Below, one piece after another: positions 1 through 8,189 of a stretch of 46,232 nucleotides of DNA. The stretch spans positions 1 through 46,232 of the forward strand of contig JBHELD010000054.1 of assembly GCA_046263255.1 (NCBI GenBank), given 5' to 3'. The notes below the pieces were generated by a model. That model was not told the origin of the DNA, did no database searches, and saw only the letters and a program-made list of their open reading frames with translations. Both the position numbers and the translations under genes were made by a program. Numbering within the stretch: the stretch's first letter is position 1; each line of letters starts with the position of its first letter. This stretch comes from JALZEG01 sp046263255 (GTDB taxonomy: Bacteria; Actinomycetota; CADDZG01; WHSQ01).

Positions 1-874
1 GTCTCGGCCCCCGCCGGAGCAGGTCCCGTCCGTGCAGCCACGCGAACCGGGCCGTCGCGACGATGAACGCCGCGACAAAGAACGTGAAGACGCTCCCGCG
101 CGTGTGGAGGTAGAGGTCTACGAGTGTGATGGCCGCTGCCACCCCGATCTGGCCGCGGGGCGACGACGGCGAGGTCTTGGGGTCGGTGATCATGAAGAAG
201 GTGAACAGGAAGAACGAAGGCGTGCTTATCGTCCCCAGGAAGAGCATCTCAGGGGGCAGATGCGCCCGCATCACGTAGGCGCGCAAGCCGGTCTGCAGCG
301 CGTAGAACACAAGGAACGAGCCCACGAGCCACCCGCGCCCCACCTTGAAGATGAAGAGGGACAGCGCGGCCATCACCATGAAGGCCGACATCGCCCACGT
401 CCCGCCCCACTGATAGGCGGGGGCGGTCGTGATGAGATCGCCGGCCAGGAACAGGCTCCCGACGACGCCGAACAGCGACGGGTTGAAGACGTGGCCGCCC
501 CTGTACGTGAAGACGTACTTCGACGAGATCGCGAGGAACACCGGCAGGAGCAGCACGACGTGGTCATGGGCGTAGTTCAGCAACAGCGCAAGCGACAACC
601 CCGTGATGTACGCGCTCAAGGGGAATAGCCACCTGCTGTGGATCAACCGGTGGAGCGTCAGGTCGAGCGCGCATGCCGCCCCAACGATCGCCGCGATCTG
701 CGTCGGGCTGCGGTTGAAACCGAGCCAGCCGATCCCCATAGCGGCGTAGACCGTGAGGATGCAGGCGAACGGGATGCGCGGGTCGCCGCGCCGCGGCACG
801 GATACCCACCCCTCGATCGGGCGCTCGGGGATCGGCGCCGGCGCGCGGGGGCGCTCGAGCGTGGACGTGCTCAC
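1..874 (-). CDS. UnbU/RnfD-like integral membrane protein (3' end outside window)
   Basis: The reading frame is open from a GTG at 874 to the left edge, giving 291 residues with no stop. The GTG overlaps the upstream gene's stop as GTGA. The protein is strongly hydrophobic with about seven or eight membrane segments after a roughly 35-residue cytosolic start. Motifs include SSKYVFTYRGGHVFNPS and FFMITDPKTSP, which I associate with the RnfD/NqrB-related family that includes UnbU of enediyne loci. Members of that family work in membrane redox chains, but the role of UnbU is not established. It is the last visible gene of a five-gene overlapping operon with a Rieske oxygenase and a GH3 enzyme, so a redox or export role in that pathway is an inference. 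The flavin-attachment motif of true RnfD was not seen. Confidence 0.72.
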   Translation of the reverse strand, partial: MSTSTLERPRAPAPIPERPIEGWVSVPRRGDPRIPFACILTVYAAMGIGWLGFNRSPTQIAAIVGAACALDLTLHRLIHSRWLFPLSAYITGLSLALLLNYAHDHVVLLLPVFLAISSKYVFTYRGGHVFNPSLFGVVGSLFLAGDLITTAPAYQWGGTWAMSAFMVMAALSLFIFKVGRGWLVGSFLVFYALQTGLRAYVMRAHLPPEMLFLGTISTPSFFLFTFFMITDPKTSPSSPRGQIGVAAAITLVDLYLHTRGSVFTFFVAAFIVATARFAWLHGRDLLRRGPR

Positions 875-1992
875 ACGAGAGCCATCTCGAACCCCGGAGG
901 GCCGGCGGCGAAACAACCCGGAGGGAGATCTCGTCCGGGGGCCGGCACCGCGTAGAGGTTCGTCTTGAGATCAGTGTATGGGAAACCGCGGAACGCGGCC
1001 CCCAGGGGGTCGTCGTCGAAGGCGCAGAAGGCGACGAAGGTACGGCCGGTCTTGCGCTGGTCGTCATAGATGCGCCGCATCAGCGCCCGAAGCACCGCAG
1101 GGTCGCCCGAGGGGACGGCCACATGGGTCGCGTAGGAGTAGCGAAGCTCACTGCCGGGCGCAGGCAGCGGCGAGAACCGCAGGGTCGCGGCTGCGGCGTT
1201 GTAGACCCTGCGCACCCGCCGCATCCCGCCCGCGTAGCCGCGCACCACCGTGCGCTTGACGTCGTGCGGGTCCCACACCGCCGCGCATCCGACGAGTGCT
1301 CCGTTCGGATCGCGCGCGAGGTAGAAGGACGATATTTCGAGGCCGGGCCACTCAGCGAGGCGGCGGCGGAGCTCTGTCTCGTCGAACGCGTAGCCGAAGG
1401 GTCTGCGCCGACCGTCTGCGTCGAGGAACGAGGCGATCTCGGACAGAGACGACTCGGTGCCTCGCTCGACGCGATAGTGCGTCCGCATCCACGGGAGCGG
1501 CACCGTCAGGTAGACGGCCCGGATGCCGAAGGAACGCACGAACTCGTAGGGAGGTATCCCGGCTTCGCGCGCGCGCGGACCCGTCAGCGCGCGGATCGCC
1601 CGCCGGTTCGAGGCGATGATCGTGGTCAGAAAGACATCGCAGTCGAACCGTTCGGCCGCGTCGCGAAGGACCGGCCCGTAGAAGCGCGGCACCAGCTTGC
1701 GGCCCTGAAGCTCCGAGGCTACGCGGAGGTCGCCGAGGTAACCCACGCGCACGGACCGGCCGTCGAGATAGCCGTCGCGAACGAGGATCGCGCCGAGCCC
1801 GGCGAGGCGCTCGTCGGTCTCGCCCAGCCAGCACTCCCACTGGGGGCCCTGTATCCGGTACAGCGCGAAGAAATCCGGATCGCGCCGGATCGCCAGATCG
1901 AGATCGGACTCCATGGAGACCGACGCGAACAGCCGGCAGAGCGCGTCGTTGTCGCGCGGCACCGCGGGTCGAACCGTGACCTCGGGTGCCAC
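871..1992 (-). CDS. Two-domain GNAT-like acyltransferase
   Basis: About 373 residues. The N-terminal half (roughly 5-165) looks like a GNAT domain, with the strand VGYLGDLRVASELQGRKLVP in the place of the acetyl-CoA-binding region. The second half (roughly 190-350) looks like a degenerate repeat of the fold. I chose the GTG at 1992, followed by APEVTVRPAVPRDND, just after the Rieske gene's stop at 2001. A TTG at 2010 would overlap that gene and is the alternative; neither has a good ribosome binding site. The gene's stop overlaps the start of the UnbU-like gene, implying translational coupling. The acceptor substrate is unknown; the operon suggests a small-molecule acyl or amine acceptor. Confidence 0.66.
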   Translation of the reverse strand: MAPEVTVRPAVPRDNDALCRLFASVSMESDLDLAIRRDPDFFALYRIQGPQWECWLGETDERLAGLGAILVRDGYLDGRSVRVGYLGDLRVASELQGRKLVPRFYGPVLRDAAERFDCDVFLTTIIASNRRAIRALTGPRAREAGIPPYEFVRSFGIRAVYLTVPLPWMRTHYRVERGTESSLSEIASFLDADGRRRPFGYAFDETELRRRLAEWPGLEISSFYLARDPNGALVGCAAVWDPHDVKRTVVRGYAGGMRRVRRVYNAAAATLRFSPLPAPGSELRYSYATHVAVPSGDPAVLRALMRRIYDDQRKTGRTFVAFCAFDDDPLGAAFRGFPYTDLKTNLYAVPAPGRDLPPGCFAAGPPGFEMALV

Positions 1993-2000
1993 GGCGGTAA

Positions 2001-3107
2001 CTACATCCAAAACCTGATCCTCTTGGTCGTGGGCCGGGGCGGATCGCCGGTCTCGCCGTTCAAGGCGTGCTCGCGCAGCGCCTCGATCGACCGGTGGATG
2101 ATGTCGGCCGCGGTCCCATGGAAGCGGCGGGTTCCGAACCGCTCGAGGTTCGCCGTCTGCTTGTCCATGATCCGCACGTCCTGATTGATGACGGCGCGCG
2201 TGTAGGCGGGCAGCACCGCTCGAGCCGCTCGGTTGAGGGGGCCGAACTTGAAGGTGATCGCGGTGTAGACGATCGCCTCCGTCGGCGTGACGGGCGTGAT
2301 CTGCGAGGTGATGACGAACCTCCGACGGGGCCCCCATGCGTAGTCGACGCGGGTCACGTTCGGCATGAAGAAACGGTCGGTATGCGTCATCGGCTGGTCG
2401 TCGGGGTTCAGCAGCTTCTTCGTGAAGCCGATCGAGTCGTCCGGCTGGAAGTACTCGACGTGGACCGCGTCGTTCGTGCGCCCGACGACGGCTTCGGCCT
2501 CCTTCGCGCTGGTCGCCTTCCGGAACCAGCCGGAATGCACGAACGCGGTATGCGGCACGTCCATGAAGTTCTCGACGAGATCGGTGACGTCGCCGGCGAA
2601 GCGCGTGATCATCGTGTACGAGCGCCATCCCTCGCCGACCTCGGGGAACCTGAACGGCTCGCGTCCCCCCGCCCGTTCCGGCGCCCCCATGTAGACCCAC
2701 ACGTACCCGTCCCTCTCGAGCACCGGGAACGTCTCGAGCTTGCGGTCCGGCCTGGGCCTCTGGTCGTCGCCCTCCGACGGGACCTGAACGCACCGTCCCG
2801 CGGAGTCGTAGGACCACCCGTGGTACGGGCAGCTAATGCAGCCATCCCGGAGGTGGCCGGCGCTCAACGGCGCGTTGCGGTGCAGGCAGCGATCGATCCC
2901 CGCCGCGACCTCGCCGTTTGCATCGCGCCACAGCACGAGCGGCTCCTCCATGATCGTGCTCGCGAGCGGCCGCTTCGTGCCGACGTCTTTCGAGAGCGCG
3001 GCGATGTACCAGTTCTCGTGCAACGTCCCACACGAGAACCTCATGATCGAACGCATCTCGCAGTCGTGGCTATTCCTCTTGACCGCCGTGGCGGACGTCG
3101 CCTGCAT
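2001..3107 (-). CDS. Rieske non-heme iron oxygenase, VanA/phenylpropionate-dioxygenase type
   Basis: 368 residues. The Rieske [2Fe-2S] site is complete: C74-x-H76 (RCLHRNAP) and C93-x2-H96 (CPYHGW). The catalytic iron site is visible around residue 180 as ENFMDVPHTAFVH, the usual Asp-x2-His-x4-His arrangement. Proteins of this type hydroxylate or O/N-demethylate aromatic and other ring substrates, with electrons from a separate reductase. No reductase gene is next to it here. The ATG at 3107 shares one base with the GH3 stop (TGATG), and length and domain order match the family. It is probably a tailoring oxygenase in the operon; the substrate is not predictable. Confidence 0.87.
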   Translation of the reverse strand: MQATSATAVKRNSHDCEMRSIMRFSCGTLHENWYIAALSKDVGTKRPLASTIMEEPLVLWRDANGEVAAGIDRCLHRNAPLSAGHLRDGCISCPYHGWSYDSAGRCVQVPSEGDDQRPRPDRKLETFPVLERDGYVWVYMGAPERAGGREPFRFPEVGEGWRSYTMITRFAGDVTDLVENFMDVPHTAFVHSGWFRKATSAKEAEAVVGRTNDAVHVEYFQPDDSIGFTKKLLNPDDQPMTHTDRFFMPNVTRVDYAWGPRRRFVITSQITPVTPTEAIVYTAITFKFGPLNRAARAVLPAYTRAVINQDVRIMDKQTANLERFGTRRFHGTAADIIHRSIEALREHALNGETGDPPRPTTKRIRFWM

Positions 3108-4741
3108 CAAGCCGTTACCTCCTCGAAGACATCGCCCCATCCCGGATCCGTGATGAGCGCCGGCGGCTTGACGGCCCCCGCGCGCTGACCTCGCCGCATG
3201 CAGGCACGCTCGTAGGACCGCTCGCCGTTGCGGATCGGACGCACCTGCAACGCGTCGAGTTGGCCGAGCGCGCGGCACAGGTCGTAGTGATGGCCGCGGC
3301 GCAGCTCGGCCTCGAGCGCGTGAGCCAGACGCTGCGCTGCGGCGTCCTCTGCCGCGTCGAGCTCGACCCACAGGTCGTAGCGCGGCGGCGCGCCCCAGCG
3401 CGGCGCGACCACGGCGAAGGCCGGGCGCGCGCCCGCCGTCCGGGCCGCGCTCGTCAGCGCCGTCTCCACGAAGGCCGGCGTCAGCTTCTCCCCACACAGA
3501 TCGCTCGCATCGGCCCGCCCGACGAACCTCAGTAGCGGAGTCCTACCGGCGCGGCCTTCGACGCGCACGACGTCCTTCAGGCGGTAGCGGTACAGCCCTC
3601 CCCCGGTCGTGAGCACCACCTCGTAGGTCGTGCCGGTCTCCAGCTCGTCGACGAGCCTGGCGTCGCCGCCGTCGCCGAGGAACTCGAGGAAGTGGGAGGC
3701 CACCGCGGCGGCCGGAGCAGGATGACGCATCAGCGGCACCGAGACGACGCCCTCGGTGGCGATCAGCCCCTTGCCCTGAACCTCGACGTTGGGAAAGCGC
3801 CTCCGCATCGCGTCGAGAGCACGCGCCGCGTGGCCGTCCGTCCAGCACGAGATCAAGAGCCGTGGCCACAGCGCGCCGAGGTCCTCGGGCGGCCTGGAGC
3901 CGAAGCGGCGTCGGAGCCGCGCGGCGACATCGGGGCAGGGTAGAAGGTGACGGCCGATCCGTGCCCGGGTACCGGCATCCATCGCGATCGAGAGGGAGCC
4001 GCGCTCGAGGTCGCGCACGAGCATCTCGAACCAGGCGTCTAGCTTCCCCGCGAGGATCGTCAGGAAGCTCGGGTTCCACACCGATATCAGCGCCAGGTCC
4101 TCGGCCGCGAGCAACGCCCGCAGCGTCACGTAACGGCTGACGTCTAGATCCTCGATCTCGGAGGATGCGCGCGGCAGGACGAAGGTTCGCTCGAGCAACG
4201 AGGCGACCGGCGACGGCAGGTACTCGAGGTCGTGCGGCGCCCCGATGGGGACGGCGGCATCGCCGGCAGGCGCGACGCGCGCCGGCGGCGAGACCGCCCA
4301 GTAGGCGCGTCCGTCGCGAAGCTCGGGCCGATGCACGAGCAGATCTCTTATCCAAGGGTGCACCGCGCGACCGATCTGGCGCTTCAGCAAGGGCGTGTAG
4401 GGGATCAGCTTCGCCGGTCCCGACGATCCCCCCGTCGGCTCGAGGAACGACACCGCGTCGCCGGTCAGGACGCCGGGTTCCCCGCGCGCGACGCGGGTGA
4501 TGTCTCCATGGAGATCGTCGTAGCCGGAGAGAGGGACCCGCGCGGCGAACGCACCGTAGCTCGTTATGGAACCGAAACCGTAGCGACGGCCCACCTCGGA
4601 GTCGCGGTTCGCCGCGAGCGTCTCTCGCAGGATGCGCAGCTGCGCTCGCCGCGGGTCGTCGAGCGCGCGGTGCAGGCGTCGCGCCGCGGGGGTGGCGGCC
4701 GCGACGTAAGCGCGGGCGAAGGCCCCGACCAGGCCGCTCAT
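3107..4741 (-). CDS. GH3 auxin-responsive-promoter family acyl-adenylating enzyme
   Basis: 544 residues from an ATG at 4741 that overlaps the upstream stop as ATGA. A start 33 bases further upstream is possible but less likely. The phosphate-binding loop of the ANL superfamily appears as FLEPTGGSSGPAKLIPYTP around residue 115, and the hinge region as YRYRLKDVVRVEGR near 400. Plant GH3 enzymes activate a carboxylic acid with ATP and join it to an amino acid. Bacterial relatives usually sit in uncharacterised biosynthetic operons. Here it lies between a GNAT-like gene and a Rieske gene, all coupled, which suggests activation of a carboxylate for amide or ester formation. The substrate is unknown. 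Confidence 0.85.
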   Translation of the reverse strand: MSGLVGAFARAYVAAATPAARRLHRALDDPRRAQLRILRETLAANRDSEVGRRYGFGSITSYGAFAARVPLSGYDDLHGDITRVARGEPGVLTGDAVSFLEPTGGSSGPAKLIPYTPLLKRQIGRAVHPWIRDLLVHRPELRDGRAYWAVSPPARVAPAGDAAVPIGAPHDLEYLPSPVASLLERTFVLPRASSEIEDLDVSRYVTLRALLAAEDLALISVWNPSFLTILAGKLDAWFEMLVRDLERGSLSIAMDAGTRARIGRHLLPCPDVAARLRRRFGSRPPEDLGALWPRLLISCWTDGHAARALDAMRRRFPNVEVQGKGLIATEGVVSVPLMRHPAPAAAVASHFLEFLGDGGDARLVDELETGTTYEVVLTTGGGLYRYRLKDVVRVEGRAGRTPLLRFVGRADASDLCGEKLTPAFVETALTSAARTAGARPAFAVVAPRWGAPPRYDLWVELDAAEDAAAQRLAHALEAELRRGHHYDLCRALGQLDALQVRPIRNGERSYERACMRRGQRAGAVKPPALITDPGWGDVFEEVTA

Positions 4742-5574
4742 CCGAACCCCCGCCGGACCCTCGCCCTCCACCACGAGCGCACGAAAATTCTGACCGGATC
4801 GATCGCGCGCACCTCCGCCAGACAGGCGAGCTCGTCGCCGCGCTGGTAGCCGGGATTGCGCGTGACGAAGAACGCGACGTGCGCATCACGAAGCAACGGA
4901 CGGTCGATCGGGGCGACCTCGTGCCGCACGCGCTCGCGCGGAGTCCCGTAGGAGATGACGCCGCGGACGGGATCGAACGCGTCGCCGAATCGCTCCCCCG
5001 CGACAGCGCTGAGCGTCTCCTGTAACCGGGCGGGGGCGGGTCGGCCGCTGCGAGGCAGGGACCTGGGGAAGTGATTGACGAGCAGCAGGTAGGTCTTGTA
5101 GCCCTTCGAGATCAGAAACCACAGCAGGGGACGCGAGGGATGGCGGAGCTTCTCCCGCATCAGCACCGTTGCGAACGCCCGCTGGAGACACTTCTGCCCC
5201 CAGTAGGCAGGGTGGATCGCGGTGTCGCCCGAATACACGAGGCGCGCCCTGCGCCGGCCGTAGGCGACCTCGCCCAGGTGGATCGTGGAGAAGCCGCGCA
5301 GGATGTGATCGCCGGCGTCGCGTAGCAGGATCACGAGTTGCTTGTCGTGAAGGTCTCGTTCGAACCTGGCGCGATCGGTGCCGGCGTAGAGCGAGTCGAA
5401 GAGCGAGAACGCCGCGTCGATCGTGGCGCGATCGAGCGAACTGACCGGCACCGTGTGGGCGACTAGACGGTGGGCTCGAACGGGAGCCGGAGGGAGCGAC
5501 CCCGTCGGCTCCGGCTCGGCGCGTAACGCAACGCCGATCACCGGCGACCGCATCGCTGGATGCCCCTCGCCCAT
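4738..5574 (-). CDS. GNAT-fold protein, first gene of the GH3/Rieske operon
   Basis: 278 residues. A GNAT-like core is suggested by LVYSGDTAIHPAYWGQKCLQ (about residues 112-131) followed by a helix and the strand LLWFLISKGYKTYLLL. Proteins with this layout often occur next to GH3 or aromatic-oxygenase genes as unnamed acyltransferase-like proteins. Its stop overlaps the start of GH3. Two starts are possible: the ATG at 5574 with AGGGTGA upstream, or the ATG at 5553 with GAGGGG about ten bases upstream. The palindrome TGACGTCA at 5574-5581 covers the first start and might be an operator. Catalytic competence is uncertain because the signature acetyl-CoA loop is not clean. Confidence 0.62.
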   Translation of the reverse strand: MGEGHPAMRSPVIGVALRAEPEPTGSLPPAPVRAHRLVAHTVPVSSLDRATIDAAFSLFDSLYAGTDRARFERDLHDKQLVILLRDAGDHILRGFSTIHLGEVAYGRRRARLVYSGDTAIHPAYWGQKCLQRAFATVLMREKLRHPSRPLLWFLISKGYKTYLLLVNHFPRSLPRSGRPAPARLQETLSAVAGERFGDAFDPVRGVISYGTPRERVRHEVAPIDRPLLRDAHVAFFVTRNPGYQRGDELACLAEVRAIDPVRIFVRSWWRARVRRGFG

Positions 5575-5769
5575 GACGTCACCCTAGAAGCGGGGCTCGC
5601 GGTTACTCCGGCTTTCCGCATAAACACAGCGTCGCGAGCCGGTCCCCGGCTGACTATCGGCTCAAGTCCCCAAATGGCCTTCCGGAACTACCTATATCTC
5701 TGGGGTTGTGGGGCGGTGACAGCTGCGAACCGCCGAGCCTGCGTTGCAAGCGACTGTGCCGCCCTGCTC

Positions 5770-6108
5770 TCAGTCGTGGCCGGCGAGGACCCAGCCGCCG
5801 GCGCTCGCCACCGTCGCCTTGACCTTGTCGCCGATCTCGTATGTGAACTGAACCGCCTCGGGCTCGGTCGAGTTCGGCTGGATCTTCAGCTTCTGCCTCC
5901 CGCGCTTCACGACGACGGTCCAGTCGCCGGCGCCCACGGCGCCCGTCACGACGCCGCTCGTCGACGCCGACGTGATCGTGAACGTGCATTGCGGTTGAGC
6001 AGGGTTCGTCGCCAGGCACGACTCGGGGTCGTCGTTTACCGATGCCGGCGAGGAAGCCGGCGCCGTCAGCGCGGCCGCCGCCGCGATCGCAACGAACGTC
6101 TTTCGCAT
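5770..6108 (-). CDS. Small secreted protein, unknown function
   Basis: 112 residues beginning with a clear signal peptide (MRKTFVAIAAAAALTAPASS, then cleavage near 22-24). The mature part has two cysteines close together (SCLATNPAQPQC), which probably form a disulfide, and alternating beta-type segments such as GDWTVVVKRGRQKLKI and VQFTYEIGDKVKATV. No family recognised. It faces away from the lipoprotein gene at 6693 and is separated from the GH3 operon by about 195 bases, so it is probably transcribed alone. Codon use matches the surroundings. Confidence 0.7.
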   Translation of the reverse strand: MRKTFVAIAAAAALTAPASSPASVNDDPESCLATNPAQPQCTFTITSASTSGVVTGAVGAGDWTVVVKRGRQKLKIQPNSTEPEAVQFTYEIGDKVKATVASAGGWVLAGHD

Positions 6109-6692
6109 GTCGCCCCCTTGTGCCCGTGGTTCACGAGCGTTCTCTTCCCGACTGCTTCTACGGGGGCCGGCTCGATCCCTGCGTCGGACGACGACGGAGC
6201 CGAGGCGCGAATTCGAGGGGTAAGCAAGGACACCAACGCGCCAGAAGCATCGCGTACAGAGCCGAAGTGGCGGCCCGCGAGAGATCAGAGAGATCGGCGC
6301 GTGGCCTCGTTCGTCGGCTTGTTGAACCCGACCTCGAGGGGGACGACTCCAGGAGCGGCCACAGGACGTCGTCGGGGTATCGCCGCGAAGTCGAGGTGCC
6401 CCAGTGGAATCCGGTCGAGCGGTCCGACGTCCCGGGGCCTCGCGTAGTCGTGCGTTCGCTTCGTCGACATCGAGACCGGGGGTCTCGGAACCGACCCGGC
6501 GGCACCGGTCCCTTTTCTATCGAGCAGGACGAAGGCCGTCGTCGGTCGAGGATGCCGGCGAACCCACCGCCGGCGACCGCCAGGTCAAGCATCCGCGTCC
6601 TCCGTCAACGCGGTCGTCACTCTCCACTCGGGAGGCCGTCCTGTCACTGCCGGTCCCGGGCAGAAAGCTGGCCGTGACGTAACTTGGAAGGT
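6109..6692. other. Intergenic region, 584 bases
   Basis: It lies between two divergent genes, so it must contain promoters for both. Short frames on the minus strand (for example 6158-6592) begin with AVAGGGFAG, loosely like a dinucleotide-binding loop, but nothing coherent follows. I support no gene here. Confidence 0.5.
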
Positions 6693-7874
6693 ATGGCGAG
6701 GACGAACCTACGGCGCACCGCCGCGGTCGTGGTCGGCATGAGCCTGGGACTCGCCGCGTGCTCGCCGACCCCGGAGGGCCGGAGCCCGCAGGCGTGCACC
6801 TGGACCATCGGGATCATGGGAGCCCTCGAAGGCGACTTCGACGAGTTCGGCGCCGCGGCGGCCAAGGGCGTCGAGATCGCAGTCGACCTCGCTAACGAAG
6901 GCGGCGAGCTGGCCTGCACCCTCGAGACCCACTCCGAGAACACCGACAACGATCCGAAGGAGGCGCCGGCGAGCGCGCGGCGGCTCGTGGAGGACGAGGA
7001 CCTGGTCGCGTGCGTGTGCGGCTATTTCGCGCGCGAGACCGCCGCCACCGGCGACGTCTTCGAGCAGGAGGGAGTCGCGATGCTCTCCACCTCCGAGGAA
7101 TCGGCGATGCGCGAACGCGGCTTCGAAACATGGTTCCGTCTCGTTGCTCCGGTCGACCGGCAGGCCACGGCGACGGGGGTCTACATCCGACGAGTCTTCG
7201 AGCCGCGGCGCGTCGCAATCGTGCTACCGGCCTCCAAGCAGGCCTACGCGGAGGACGTCGTCGACCACGTCCGCGCGGCGCTGCGGGGGCGTTTCGAAGG
7301 CCCCCTGATCCGGCTCAACCCCGAGGAGAGTGGCGTCGACGACGCGTCGCGAAGGATCCGGCGGTTGTCTCCCGACGTCGTTTTCTACGCGGGCTACGCG
7401 CCGGAGCAGTGGGAGCTCCTCCGCGTCATGAGGAGTACCTACGACTTGAAGATGCCGTTCGTCACCGACGGCGGCGCGATCGGCGGGCCCCAGGGACGCA
7501 AAACGACGGGCCGGCTCCGCCTCAGCTGTGCCTGCAGCGACGTTAGGGAGACCGAAGGAGCAGAAGCGTTCGTGGCCGAATACCGGGCGCGCTACGGCAC
7601 CGCTCCCCAGCTCTTCGCGGCCGACGGTTTCGACGGCGCGAACGCCGTAATCGACGCGCTCCGCCGGCTGACCGGCTCCGAATCGACCGAAGAGGTACGC
7701 GCCCACGTCGTCGAGTCTCTCGACGGAACGGATGGGGTCGACGGACTCGTCAAGCGGTACGCGTGGGACGACCAGGGTGAACTGATGACCGACAACGGCG
7801 ACGTATGGATGTGGGAATGGACCAGGCGTCGCGGCTTCCGGATGCTCGGCAGCGTGGCGGAGCTGATCGGGTAG
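6693..7874 (+). CDS. Leu/Ile/Val-type periplasmic binding lipoprotein
   Basis: 393 residues. An N-terminal lipoprotein signal (arginine-containing start, hydrophobic stretch, lipobox LAAC) anchors it outside the membrane. The rest fits the type I periplasmic binding fold of branched-chain amino acid ABC receptors: WTIGIMGALEGDF at the start of lobe 1, VEIAVDLANEGGEL next, and FETWFRLVAPVDRQA with VYIRRVFEPRRVAIV in the middle. No permease or ATPase genes are nearby, so it is an orphan receptor that may use distant transport genes or serve sensing. The ATG at 6693 keeps a standard signal peptide; GGAAGG lies very close to it, and a TTG at 6684 is the alternative. Confidence 0.85.
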   Translation: MARTNLRRTAAVVVGMSLGLAACSPTPEGRSPQACTWTIGIMGALEGDFDEFGAAAAKGVEIAVDLANEGGELACTLETHSENTDNDPKEAPASARRLVEDEDLVACVCGYFARETAATGDVFEQEGVAMLSTSEESAMRERGFETWFRLVAPVDRQATATGVYIRRVFEPRRVAIVLPASKQAYAEDVVDHVRAALRGRFEGPLIRLNPEESGVDDASRRIRRLSPDVVFYAGYAPEQWELLRVMRSTYDLKMPFVTDGGAIGGPQGRKTTGRLRLSCACSDVRETEGAEAFVAEYRARYGTAPQLFAADGFDGANAVIDALRRLTGSESTEEVRAHVVESLDGTDGVDGLVKRYAWDDQGELMTDNGDVWMWEWTRRRGFRMLGSVAELIG

Positions 7875-8189
7875 GCGGGGCGGCCGGGGACCCACGCCTC
7901 CCGGCTGGATCGTGACGAGGTGTCCTCTAGGTCGCGGGCCCCCGATGTCGACCTGCGCTCTTGTGGGTCCTTTCTGCAAGAGTCCGTCGCACGGTTCCCT
8001 CGCACTTCCGGTAGCGTCTGCCACGGGATCCGCCGCCCGAGCCAGGACCTCACGACTTCGCTGCGTGCGATGCCGCGAAGAACGACTGCTCGAAGCCGTC
8101 GGCACGACGCCCGCCGGCGTCTCCCGAGGCCACGAGCGAACCAACGTCGGGATTTGCCGAAAGCGCATGCCTGCGGTCAGCATTCAAGC
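7875..8189. other. Intergenic region, 315 bases
   Basis: It holds a GC-rich hairpin just after the lipoprotein gene and otherwise no supported gene. The open frame that runs into the next gene from 7920 has arginine- and serine-rich content with no domain, so I treat it as non-coding or leader. Confidence 0.45.
7881..7907 (+). terminator. Hairpin after binding-protein gene
   Basis: An eight-pair stem (CGGCCGGG with CCCGGCTG, one G-T pair) around an eleven-base loop begins seven bases after the stop at 7874. There is no T-tract, so termination is an inference. Confidence 0.35.

Noticed and set aside
6158..6592. Possible flavoprotein fragment on the minus strand (AVAGGGFAG)
   Set aside because: The nucleotide-binding-like loop is not followed by the expected strand-helix pattern in any frame, and codon bias is poor.
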